A program made the translations under genes and the position numbers. 64,000 nt of DNA from Saccharomonospora amisosensis (GTDB taxonomy: Bacteria; Actinomycetota; Actinomycetes; Mycobacteriales; Pseudonocardiaceae), in contig NZ_JAAOYM010000001.1 in NCBI RefSeq assembly GCF_011761185.1, positions 3,472,001-3,536,000 on the forward strand, read 5' to 3'. Positions 7,900 through 14,196 of the stretch are shown in pieces (within the stretch, counting starts at the first letter, position 1; each line of letters begins with the position of its first letter). The notes beneath the pieces are model-generated. The model made no database searches and had not been told where the DNA came from. It saw nothing but the letters and a program-made list of their open reading frames with translations.

Positions 7900-8006
7900 A
7901 CCGGCTACCACGCGGCGACCGGTGGCTCGTCGCGCTGCTCGCCGTCGCGACCGTGGCGGCCGTGATCGTCGCGGTGAACGCGACCCTCGGCGCCTACTGC
8001 GGCTGA
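7896..8006 (+). CDS. 36-residue single-pass membrane peptide of the satellite
   Basis: GTG start overlaps the previous stop. The sequence is a basic start (VNRLPRGDR) followed by one membrane helix WLVALLAVATVAAVIVAVN and a short tail ending in YCG. Holin-like, phage-exclusion or toxin roles are possible for such a peptide, but there is no direct evidence. Confidence 0.5.
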   Translation: MNRLPRGDRWLVALLAVATVAAVIVAVNATLGAYCG

Positions 8007-8141
8007 GCGCAACCACCCCCGACACCTGCACGCATGCGCAGCCATGAATACGCCAGCGGGAGTCCGAAACCCCCAGAACTCAGCGCAAAAAAAAGGACAG
8101 AAGGACGGGGGTGTCCGCGCCACCCTGACCAGGGAAAACGC

Positions 8142-8187
8142 CGGGTCCGTGACCTGCGTAAACGTGTTGTCGCCGGTCACGGACCCG
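8142..8187. terminator. bidirectional hairpin between capsid gene and plus-strand small genes
   Basis: Arms CGGGTCCGTGACC (8142-8154) and GGTCACGGACCCG (8175-8187) pair perfectly with a 20-base loop. On the minus strand it follows the capsid stop by 20 bases and is followed by GTTTTCCC; on the plus strand it is followed by TTTCG. The loop holds the 15-base motif TGACCTGCGTAAACG also seen at 6337 and 18851. Confidence 0.8.
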
Positions 8188-8207
8188 TTTCGTCACGCGC
8201 AGACTGG

Positions 8208-9344
8208 CTACGGTGTGACGACGTCCTGCATGACGGCGAATCCGGTGGTGAGGGTGACGCCGTACCCGGCGACGGTGTAGGTGGCGACCGTTTCCACCCC
8301 GGTCTTGACGTCGACCTGGGTGGCGGTGCTGAGTCCGACCGCTTCGAAGTAGCGGGCACCGACCCGCAAGTTCGCCACCGTCATGAACCCGGTGGACACT
8401 GCGTTGCTCGGGTAGACCAGTGCGCCGGAGAAGCGCTGGAATCGTTCGGCGATCGTCGACCCACCGGTGGGGGACACGTCCTGCAGCAGGTGCACATCGT
8501 CGGGGTGGGCGAGGATCACCAGGTCGGCGGGGTCGTCGGAGGCGGTGTTGGCCTGGACTTGCGCCATGGCCTTGCGGATCTGCGCGGGAACATCGGCGGC
8601 GAAGGCCACCGCGGTTCCGGCGGCTGTCTCGACCGCGTCGATGAGGACCTGGTCGAGGTCGAGCGCGATGCCTACCCGGTGCATTCCGGTGATGGCGGCC
8701 GCGTCAGCCCCGATCAGCGCCTCGCGGGACATGTCGGTCCACCTGCCGAACCGGCCCAGTGTGACCGAACCGGCCGCGGACGATGCGTATTCGGTCAGGC
8801 TGGCCGCTTCGGCGGTCACCGGCTGCGCTGTGGGCAGGGTGAGCTGCGGGAACTGGGCGAGCACCGCTTCGACGGGCTGGCGTGGCACACCGGCGACTTG
8901 TGACAGCAGGCGCGGCCCGGTGAGCACGTTGGCGCCCCACGCTCTCGGCGCGCCGTGCGTGGTGGTGGTGATGGTGGCGAACCGGGCTCGGGGGTCGGCG
9001 GCCCGGACCCGCAGGGGTTCGTGGGCGTCGATCGCGGCCTGCAGGGCGGTGAGGGCTTGCGCGGTGTAGGCCAGCGGGTGCGGCGATTCCTCGGCGAACA
9101 GGCCGTTGTGGTGTCCGCTGGGGGTGTTCGGCTCCATCGGCAGCGGGCGCCGTGTGGGGTCGACAATGTCTGGCCGCTGGTCCTGCTCGTCGCGTAGCCG
9201 GTCGAGTTGCTGCTCGATCTCGGAGAAACGCGCCGTGGCTTGCTCGCTGAGCGGCCCGTCACCGGCGTCGGCGATCAACTGCCGCGCCTCCACGATCAGC
9301 CGCTCACGCTCGATTTCAGGGGCCTTTTCGGGTGCCTCAGACAT
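8208..9344 (-). CDS. HK97-fold major capsid protein
   Basis: 378 residues. A charged N-terminal scaffolding (delta) helix covers residues about 8-60 (IERERLIVEARQLIADAG, FSEIEQQLDRLRDEQDQ), followed by a Pro-rich cleavable linker. The capsid fold proper comes after: WTDMSREALIGADAAAITGMHR (spine-helix region), PADLVILAHPDDVHLL (P-domain), RVGARYFEAV and a TGFAVMQDVV end. It overlaps the protease gene upstream by 8 bases, the normal protease-capsid order. It is the last gene of the satellite operon. As the only structural protein, it implies a self-made shell filled and tailed by a helper phage. Confidence 0.92.
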   Translation of the reverse strand: MSEAPEKAPEIERERLIVEARQLIADAGDGPLSEQATARFSEIEQQLDRLRDEQDQRPDIVDPTRRPLPMEPNTPSGHHNGLFAEESPHPLAYTAQALTALQAAIDAHEPLRVRAADPRARFATITTTTHGAPRAWGANVLTGPRLLSQVAGVPRQPVEAVLAQFPQLTLPTAQPVTAEAASLTEYASSAAGSVTLGRFGRWTDMSREALIGADAAAITGMHRVGIALDLDQVLIDAVETAAGTAVAFAADVPAQIRKAMAQVQANTASDDPADLVILAHPDDVHLLQDVSPTGGSTIAERFQRFSGALVYPSNAVSTGFMTVANLRVGARYFEAVGLSTATQVDVKTGVETVATYTVAGYGVTLTTGFAVMQDVVTP

Positions 9345-9906
9345 AGATCCATCCCTTCTCCGCCAGGCGTAGCCGCAGCCGCGCCTGCTCAGCGTCCAAT
9401 GTGGGTTCGGGTTCGTCGCCGCTGTCGCGGGTGAATCCGGCCGCGGCGAAGGCCGGCTCGTTCACGAGGCTCACCTCGCGTAGCCGGGCTTCGGAGTGCA
9501 GCAGGTGCCCCTGCTGGTCCTCGCTGTACCGCAAGGGGTCCACCCCGGCCGACAGGCCCCGGACGTAGCCGTCGCGCACGAGCTGCAGCGCCTCGTCGCC
9601 GGATGCGGTGCGGGCGAACTCGAACGCCACCCGCAGCCCTTCGGGGCCGTCGTCGAAGTCGACCGCCCGCCCGATCGGCAGGCGACGGACGTCGTGTTCG
9701 ACGAACAGCTTGACTTTCGAGCCGCGTTCGCGGATCGAGCGGGAGAACGCTCCCGGCTCGAATCGGTGCCGCACCGCCATCCCGCCGAACTCGGCGGGGT
9801 GGCTCACCTGCCCGTAGGGCACGGCCAGGCCGCGCAATGTGCGGGAGTCTTCGCCGTCGTCGAGGGCGAAGTCGGCGGTGAAGATCAACAGATCGGGGGC
9901 GCTCAT
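9337..9906 (-). CDS. HK97-family prohead protease
   Basis: 189 residues from the ATG at 9906, preceded by CTTGGAGACCCCGGC; a longer open frame exists but has no good ribosome site. Peptidase S78 features: substrate-loop start LRGLAVPYGQ, FEPGAF, catalytic His in KLFVEHD, Ser in GLSAGVD, and LREVSLVNEPAF. It cleaves the delta domain of the capsid protein during maturation. Its presence next to the capsid gene means the element keeps a complete shell-maturation module. Confidence 0.93.
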   Translation of the reverse strand: MSAPDLLIFTADFALDDGEDSRTLRGLAVPYGQVSHPAEFGGMAVRHRFEPGAFSRSIRERGSKVKLFVEHDVRRLPIGRAVDFDDGPEGLRVAFEFARTASGDEALQLVRDGYVRGLSAGVDPLRYSEDQQGHLLHSEARLREVSLVNEPAFAAAGFTRDSGDEPEPTLDAEQARLRLRLAEKGWIYV

Positions 9907-10014
9907 GCCGGGGTCTCCAAGACAGCGACGGGGAACCGTTCGCCGCATGGCGACCCTTCCGTCCGGGTGGCCCGGTGCAACCGGGTTCTGGCGCTGGGGA
10001 TGCCGAGCGCGCGC

Positions 10015-10209
10015 TCACCGTTCATCGTAGATCACCGCTGTCCCGGCCGCTTCCCAGAACCCCGGCGTGTAGTCGGGGTGATCGTGGGGGAAGCGCTTGG
10101 CTCGTTGGTCGCAGGGTGCGTGCGCGATCGCGTCGGTGAGTTGTCCGGGTTGGCGGGTTGCGCCGCACACCATGCAGCGCGGACCGGCCGCGTTCTTCGT
10201 GGTCGTCAT
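10015..10209 (-). CDS. small Cys-containing satellite protein, unknown function
   Basis: 64 residues with an excellent ribosome site (AGGAAGGAAACG) before the ATG. Cysteines form C-x2-C near residues 12-15 (RCMVCGATRQPGQL) and another Cys in HAPCDQR, with nearby His in FPHDHPDY, so it may bind zinc. It lies almost entirely inside the 3' part of a longer frame (10022-10309) on the same strand. Confidence 0.7.
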   Translation of the reverse strand: MTTTKNAAGPRCMVCGATRQPGQLTDAIAHAPCDQRAKRFPHDHPDYTPGFWEAAGTAVIYDER

Positions 10210-10309
10210 GATCGTTTCCTTCCTGGTCGAGGTGGTCGGCGACGAGTGCGGCGGCGTCGGCGAGCTGGCGCAGTGCGTCGGCGAGCAGCGCCGCCTGCTC
10301 GTGCGTCAT
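10022..10309 (-). CDS. 95-residue satellite ORF overlapping the zinc-binding small gene
   Basis: ATG at 10309 overlaps the stop of the replication-like gene (ATGA) and is preceded by GAAGGGAAACC, so initiation is believable. Residues 1-30 look natural (MTHEQAALLADALRQLADAA, acidic and helical). After about residue 31 the frame runs over the 10209 gene and becomes Arg-rich, as a shadow frame would. Either the two genes truly overlap by 188 bases, or a frameshift joins the N-terminus to the Cys-containing protein. Confidence 0.4.
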   Translation of the reverse strand: MTHEQAALLADALRQLADAAALVADHLDQEGNDHDDHEERGRSALHGVRRNPPTRTTHRRDRARTLRPTSQALPPRSPRLHAGVLGSGRDSGDLR

Positions 10310-10971
10310 GCGGTTTCCCTTCGGTAGCGCGGTGGTCCGCTCGTCGGCCGGAACTGTTCGGGGTTGTCGTCGAACGCCTTGCGGACGTAGCGGGTCGGTG
10401 CGGCTACCTGCTTGCCGCGTAGGAATCCGGTCACGGTCTCGGTGATGTCTCGGCGGTCGTAGCGTCGTCGTCCGTCGATCTGTTCGAGTCCTGCGGCGAC
10501 GTAGTCGATCGCGTCGGTGTAGGTCTCGCGCGCGCGTGAAGGTTCCTGACGTGTTCCTGAAGGTTGGGGGGTCATAGCTGTGACCCCCTTTTGAACGTCA
10601 GATGACCCCCTTTCGACGTCAGATGACCCCCTTTCCGTCTCAGAAAGCGGGTCACAGCTATGACCCCCTTTCTGGTCGGAATGAGGGTCATAGCTGTGAC
10701 CCCCTTTCGCGGGGAAGCGGTACACCGTGGCTTGGCCGCGGTAGCCACCTCCGACGCGTTCGAGTAGCCCCCGCTGAACGAGCCCGCGTAGCACGCGCTT
10801 GGCGGTCTCCGGGCTCGCGCGCATCCGGCGCGCGATCTCCGCGCGGCTCGGCCATCCGGTACGCGTGTGGTCGTTCGCCCGGTGCGCGACGGCGACGAGC
10901 GCGAGCACCTCACGCGCGGTGAGGTCGGCCGGTGTCTCGTCGAGCGCCTGCTCGATCAGCTTGATCCCCAC
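10306..10971 (-). CDS. replication-initiator-like winged-helix protein with embedded origin iterons
   Basis: 221 residues, GTG at 10971 sharing its first base with the upstream TAG. The N-terminal winged helix (about 1-95) shows LTAREVLALVAVAHRAND, WPSRAEIARRMRASPETAKR and VLRGLVQRGLLERVGGG. The middle (about 100-150) is a repetitive linker encoded by the iterons (KGGHSYDP, KGGHSCDP, ERGSSDV twice, KGVTAMTP). The C-terminus (about 155-221) has a helical domain with YVAAGLEQIDGRRRYDRRDI. This domain layout recalls lambda O and other initiators whose origin lies inside the gene. No helicase or primase gene is present in the element. Confidence 0.65.
   Translation of the reverse strand: MGIKLIEQALDETPADLTAREVLALVAVAHRANDHTRTGWPSRAEIARRMRASPETAKRVLRGLVQRGLLERVGGGYRGQATVYRFPAKGGHSYDPHSDQKGGHSCDPLSETERGSSDVERGSSDVQKGVTAMTPQPSGTRQEPSRARETYTDAIDYVAAGLEQIDGRRRYDRRDITETVTGFLRGKQVAAPTRYVRKAFDDNPEQFRPTSGPPRYRRETA
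10566..10708. repeat. five iterons inside the replication-like gene (candidate origin)
   Basis: TGACCCCCTTT starts at 10581, 10603, 10624, 10661 and 10697 (spacing 22, 21, 37, 36). Three copies (10566-10591, 10649-10672, 10685-10708) extend into the palindrome GGGTCATAGCTGTGACCC or its close variant; two are half-sites preceded by GTCAGA. On the coding strand each reads AAAGGGGGTCA. They fall between the DNA-binding and C-terminal domains of the encoded protein. Confidence 0.8.
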
Positions 10972-11510
10972 TACCGGCCCTCGTTGTCCTCGCGGCGCTT
11001 GGCCTCGGCCGCGATCGCGACCAGCTCGGCGCGGATCCAGCTGGTGTTGGCCGCGCGGACGTGCTCGCGGCGACACGACATCCGCCGGTCACCAGCACAC
11101 ACCCGGCAGGCCAACTCCGGCAGGGTGCGCGGCGGCACCCACCCGTTCCATCGCGACGGCTCAGACAGCCGCAGAGCGGCTTTCAGCCGGTCGGCGAGGT
11201 CCGGGTGCCGCAGCACCCGGTTGCGGCGCTCCTGGTTGCGTGTGTGCTCGGTATCGCGCATGGCGACGGCTTGGCGGACGCGGTGCTCGACGTTGGCGCG
11301 ATGCTGCTCGGGGGTGTAGCCGCGGTGGTTCTTCTCCGCGGCGAGCAGCTCTCCATAGACCTGTCCCCACAGGGTGGTCTTGCCGCGCTTGCCGACCCAG
11401 TGCACACGCCGCTTGTCGGACGCGTCGGCTACGCTGGCCTCGGATCGCCACCCGATCTGTGTGTCGCCCGCCTCGGTTCGCCCGCCGGGGCGGGCTTCTT
11501 CTGTCCTCAC
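10971..11510 (-). CDS. satellite protein of unknown function with Cys/His cluster
   Basis: 179 residues from a GTG at 11510 that overlaps the preceding stop (GTGA). It is basic and helical with a central stretch WGQVYGELLAAEKNHRGYTP, then many Arg/Gln/Asn helices, and a possible zinc site near residues 140-155 (ELACRVCAGDRRMSCRREH). It is followed directly by the replication-like gene, sharing a base (TAGTG). I recognise no family; DNA binding or a small-terminase-like role would be speculation. Confidence 0.65.
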   Translation of the reverse strand: MRTEEARPGGRTEAGDTQIGWRSEASVADASDKRRVHWVGKRGKTTLWGQVYGELLAAEKNHRGYTPEQHRANVEHRVRQAVAMRDTEHTRNQERRNRVLRHPDLADRLKAALRLSEPSRWNGWVPPRTLPELACRVCAGDRRMSCRREHVRAANTSWIRAELVAIAAEAKRREDNEGR

Positions 11511-11782
11511 GCAGCCCCGCCCTTGGCCTTGCCTCGGCGGCTGCTGCGCGCGCGGGCGGACTTCAGCGCCAGGCTGGTGAAGTAGGCCTTGCGGGCGTGT
11601 TCGGCGCGGCGTGCCCGCTCGGCAGGGTCGAGCACCCGGTCGGGGTCGACCTCGTTCTCGAAGCGGTCGTTGAACGCCTTGCGCGCGGGTGCGGTGTTGG
11701 TCTTGCCCTGTGCGTGGAGTGAGTGAGCGCCGAGACGCGCGCGCAGGATGGTCCAGTCGCTGGGCTGGGGTGGGTGTGCCAC
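11507..11782 (-). CDS. first gene of the satellite operon, small basic helical protein
   Basis: 91 residues from a GTG, with AAGGAG some 12 bases upstream. Visible: DWTILRARLGAHSLHAQGKT, then RKAFNDRFENEVDPDRVL and a strongly basic C-terminal helix with RSSRRGKAKGG. Proteins of this pattern are frequent as unnamed genes in actinobacterial prophages and integrative elements; role unknown. It heads the overlapping run of genes ending in the capsid gene. Confidence 0.7.
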   Translation of the reverse strand: MAHPPQPSDWTILRARLGAHSLHAQGKTNTAPARKAFNDRFENEVDPDRVLDPAERARRAEHARKAYFTSLALKSARARSSRRGKAKGGAA

Positions 11783-12198
11783 GATGGAACACGCTCCTTC
11801 GGGAGTGAGCCCACCTGTTGGTGGGGTGCTGGCCCGACCCCCGGTGAGTTTGGCGACCTAGCGGGGGTCGGGCTCTTTCAATTTCTGAACGCGACGAACA
11901 CTATCAGGCGATGTGCTTTGTGTTGCCGGTGCTCCCATTTCCTAGCGTGTCGTGGCCGGGTTGTTCTGGTTAGTCGACGTTGGCGCCTATGGTGCGCCGT
12001 GGTCCACAGTGGTGCGAGCGTCTCACCTGTTCAGGTGGGGTAGCCAGAACTAGTCAGGCATTGTCAGGCATGGTTTCGCAGACCCGATGTCTCAAGATGT
12101 CCATCGGTGACCAGTCAATTCGGGTCAAATCCAGTCACAGCATTTTGCAGAATTTCGCAGAGTCGCGCGGGGTGACCAGCAAGAATGCTTTTCGACGC
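11783..12198. other. non-coding leader between satellite operon and integrase
   Basis: 416 bases with no convincing gene. It should hold the promoter of the minus-strand operon. Visible: a GC-rich hairpin (11833-11872); GTCAGGCAT twice, 10 bases apart (12053-12061, 12063-12071); CCAGTCA twice near 12111 and 12131; and TTTCGCAGA twice near 12074 and 12150. The short direct repeats could be integrase or repressor sites. Confidence 0.5.
11833..11872. terminator. hairpin in the operon leader
   Basis: Arms CCCGACCCCCG (11833-11843) and CGGGGGTCGGG (11862-11872) pair perfectly with an 18-base loop. On the plus strand it is followed by CTCTTTCAATTTC. For the minus-strand operon it lies in the leader about 50 bases before the first start, so attenuation is possible. 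Confidence 0.6.
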
Positions 12199-13149
12199 TC
12201 ACAGCTGATCACCAAGACCCATCCGCCGATGCGCCTCCCGCGCCCGCTCGTCGGCGGCCGAAGCGCCATAGCGGCCGACCATCTCCCGCGACCGCCACCC
12301 AGCCAACCGCATCAGGTCCTGCTCCTGGCCGCCGTCGGCCAACCACCGGTGCGCGAAGCTGTGCCGGAACCGGTGCGGATGCACGTTCGGCACCCCCGCA
12401 TCCTCCGCGCGCCGCCGAAGCACCTGACGGATGCCGTACTCCTTCAGCGGCCCCTTGCGGCCGATCCACAGTTCATCGCGACCGGCCGCAGGCTTCTGCC
12501 GCGACCGTGCCCGCAGGTAGCGGCGCAGCGCCTCACCGGTCTTCGAACCGAACGGCACAGCCCGAGCACGGCGACCCTTGCCCATCACGTGCGCGACGTC
12601 CGCGTCGAAGTCGATGTCGTCGACCCGTAGCGGCGCGATCTCGCCGATGCGCGCCCCGGTGTCGATGAACATGCGAACGAGCGCCTCGTCGCGGCGCTGC
12701 TCGAACGTCTTGCCCTTGCAGGCGTTCACCAGCGCGCGAAGCTGGTCCTCGGTGAGCACGTCCACCGGCTGTTCCGGCACGGCCGGTGGGGACATCTTCG
12801 CGAACGGCGACGCCTCGATCTCGCCCTCAACTTCGTCGAGCCAGCGGAAAAGCTGCTGCAGGGACCGGTAGTGCTTGGCGATGTTGGCCGCCGACAGCGG
12901 CTTGCCGGTGCGCTTGTGTGGTCGCTCTTGCAGGTGCACGAGGTAGTGCTCGATGTGCTCGCGGGTGATCGCGCTGGCGCTGGTCGGCATCCCACTGTCG
13001 AGCAGGAACGCCAGGAACTCCTGAGCGATCAGCAGGTAGCTGTTGATCGTCGACGGCGCCTTGTTCGCGGCGCGCAGGTGACGTTTCCAGTCGGGCAGGA
13101 GTTCGCGGAGATCGTCGAGCGGGACAGCGGCGGTGTCGGGAGTCGTCAT
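12199..13149 (-). CDS. int: tyrosine recombinase (satellite integrase)
   Basis: 316 residues from the ATG at 13149; the open frame extends upstream into the tRNA but that part cannot be real. SAM-like core-binding domain at about 10-110 ([19 protein letters not shown]), catalytic domain at about 130-310: Arg in [12 protein letters not shown], HxxR in [15 protein letters not shown] in [13 protein letters not shown] (the more usual His is Trp) and the nucleophile Tyr in VGRYGAS. It is closest in build to XerC/D-type integrases. It sits against the tRNA attachment site, as integrases normally do, and catalyses integration into and excision from tRNA-CAU. Confidence 0.94.
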   Translation of the reverse strand: MTTPDTAAVPLDDLRELLPDWKRHLRAANKAPSTINSYLLIAQEFLAFLLDSGMPTSASAITREHIEHYLVHLQERPHKRTGKPLSAANIAKHYRSLQQLFRWLDEVEGEIEASPFAKMSPPAVPEQPVDVLTEDQLRALVNACKGKTFEQRRDEALVRMFIDTGARIGEIAPLRVDDIDFDADVAHVMGKGRRARAVPFGSKTGEALRRYLRARSRQKPAAGRDELWIGRKGPLKEYGIRQVLRRRAEDAGVPNVHPHRFRHSFAHRWLADGGQEQDLMRLAGWRSREMVGRYGASAADERAREAHRRMGLGDQL

Positions 13150-13225
13150 GCCACGAAAGGCTAGCCGCCAAGTCCCTTGCGATCCAAGCGCTGTGCGGGA
13201 TAGGGTTCCGGCATATTCCCTGGTG

Positions 13226-13269
13226 GTGGGCCGGGTCGGACTCGAACCGACGGCCAAGGGATTATGAGT
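13226..13269 (-). repeat. right attachment site within tRNA-CAU
   Basis: Partner of 6271-6314. The 19-base identical core 13251-13269 spans anticodon loop, variable loop and the start of the T-arm. Crossover in the anticodon arm is typical for tyrosine integrases. Confidence 0.88.
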
Positions 13270-13300
13270 CCCCTGCTCTAACCTACTGAGCTACCGGCCC
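13227..13300 (-). tRNA. tRNA with anticodon CAU (probably elongator tRNA-Met); host of the satellite
   Basis: Acceptor stem GGGCCGG/CCGGCCC, D-arm TAGCTCAGTAGGTTAGAGC, anticodon loop CTCATAA with CAT, T-arm GTCGG TTCGAGT CCGAC, discriminator A; CCA follows in the genome (13224-13226). CAU is shared by Met and lysidine-modified Ile tRNAs; the loop context favours elongator Met. The 3' half from the anticodon loop onward was supplied by the element at integration. Confidence 0.9.
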
Positions 13301-13493
13301 TGACCGGGTGGATCCGGTCGTGCGGTCTCTGATGTGCCGCTTGTCGCACTATATAGCTCCGCCACTCTCCTCTGTCGATCGCCACGCCCTACCCCTGCCG
13401 TGGCGGCTAACCTCGAACTTGTCGTTGACAAGATTCCCCAACTGTCAGGCAATCTATCCAGCGACAAGTTTCGGGTCTGAAACGGGAGAGTTC

Positions 13494-13670
13494 ATGGGTC
13501 CGCTGCTCGCCCTCGTTGGCATCACGTTGCTGCTCATCGTGCTCGGCAGACGTCGCTGGCACGTTGCGTTGCGCGGCGGACTCGCCGTCATGTTCACCAT
13601 GGCCGCCACGCTCGCCGTACTCCACGCCTACCGTCCACTCAGGACAACGCGCCGGGCGGCGGTGGGATAG
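13494..13670 (+). CDS. small two-helix membrane protein
   Basis: 58 residues from an ATG behind CGGGAGAG. Two hydrophobic helices (MGPLLALVGITLLLIVLG and LRGGLAVMFTMAATLAVLHA) are separated by a basic loop RRRWHVA. It is convergent with, and abuts, the MarR gene. No family recognised; the upstream frame is not coding-like. Confidence 0.5.
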   Translation: MGPLLALVGITLLLIVLGRRRWHVALRGGLAVMFTMAATLAVLHAYRPLRTTRRAAVG

Positions 13671-14138
13671 TCAGACCCACACGACCTCGCCGTGAGCCGT
13701 CACCGAGGGCTCGTTTCCGGCCTCGGCGAATGCCGACAGCGCCCGCACCAAGCCCCGCCGAGCCTCCGCGGGCATGCGCTCGACGATACGGCTCACCTCG
13801 GCCCGCCTGCGCTCGGTGACGGCTCGCACCACCGAGGCACCGACCTCGGTGAGGCCCACGAGCAGCTCCCGCCGGGAATCGGGATTGGCCTGCCTGCTGA
13901 CCAGCCCACTGACCACCAACCGGTCCACCATCCGCGTCGCCGTGGACGGGTTGACCCCCAGCTGCTCGGCCAGCGTGGTGAGTTTGCTGCGCCCGCGGCT
14001 CTCCAGCACCACAAGCAGCCGGAACTGGGGAATCGTGATCGAGTCGTCGACCGCGGCGATCGACCTGGCCGAAACCGCCACGAGCAGTCTTGATGCGGTC
14101 AGCACGGCATCGGTGATCGTGTCGACATCCTCTGACAT
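13671..14138 (-). CDS. MarR-family transcriptional regulator
   Basis: 155 residues; ATG at 14138 follows ACGGAGGC. Winged-helix core: FRLLVVLESRGRSKLTTLAEQL, recognition helix NPSTATRMVDRLVVSGLV, wing RQANPDSRRELLVGLTEVG. N- and C-terminal helices would form the dimer. It is divergent from the ClC gene with a 13-base palindrome in between, so it probably represses that gene and itself in response to an unknown ligand. Confidence 0.9.
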   Translation of the reverse strand: MSEDVDTITDAVLTASRLLVAVSARSIAAVDDSITIPQFRLLVVLESRGRSKLTTLAEQLGVNPSTATRMVDRLVVSGLVSRQANPDSRRELLVGLTEVGASVVRAVTERRRAEVSRIVERMPAEARRGLVRALSAFAEAGNEPSVTAHGEVVWV

Positions 14139-14183
14139 GCCTCCGTTGTACCGCACCACCACTACTGCTGCACTGGACAAGTG

Positions 14184-14196
14184 TTGCATAATGCAA
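14184..14196. promoter_or_regulatory. palindromic operator for the MarR protein
   Basis: TTGCATAATGCAA is a palindrome with one central base. It lies against the start of the ClC gene and about 46 bases from the MarR start. Position and symmetry fit a MarR dimer site; not tested. Confidence 0.6.

Larger units (their letters stand above)
6271..13269. mobile_element. integrated capsid-encoding phage satellite (phiRv2 / cf-PICI-like), about 7 kb
   Basis: Bounded by two copies of a tRNA 3' half: 6271-6314 (displaced copy) and 13226-13269 (inside the intact tRNA-CAU). They are identical over the 19 bases CGGCCAAGGGATTATGAGT. Contents: tyrosine integrase beside the right junction, excisionase-like HTH, replication-like protein with embedded iterons, several small unknown genes, HK97 prohead protease and major capsid protein. 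No portal, terminase, tail, holin or lysin gene is present. The Mycobacterium tuberculosis elements phiRv1/phiRv2 and the capsid-forming PICIs have this kind of content, so satellite status is the best reading; a decayed prophage is the alternative, but its tight overlapping operon argues against decay. Confidence 0.85.

Noticed and set aside
6271-13269. Reading the element as an ICE/AICE plasmid
   Set aside because: No FtsK-type transfer protein or plasmid replication gene of AICE type is present, while the capsid and prohead protease genes point to a phage-related satellite.
13308-13493. N-terminal extension of the small membrane protein at 13494
   Set aside because: The open frame upstream lacks coding bias, and a better ATG with a ribosome site is at 13494.
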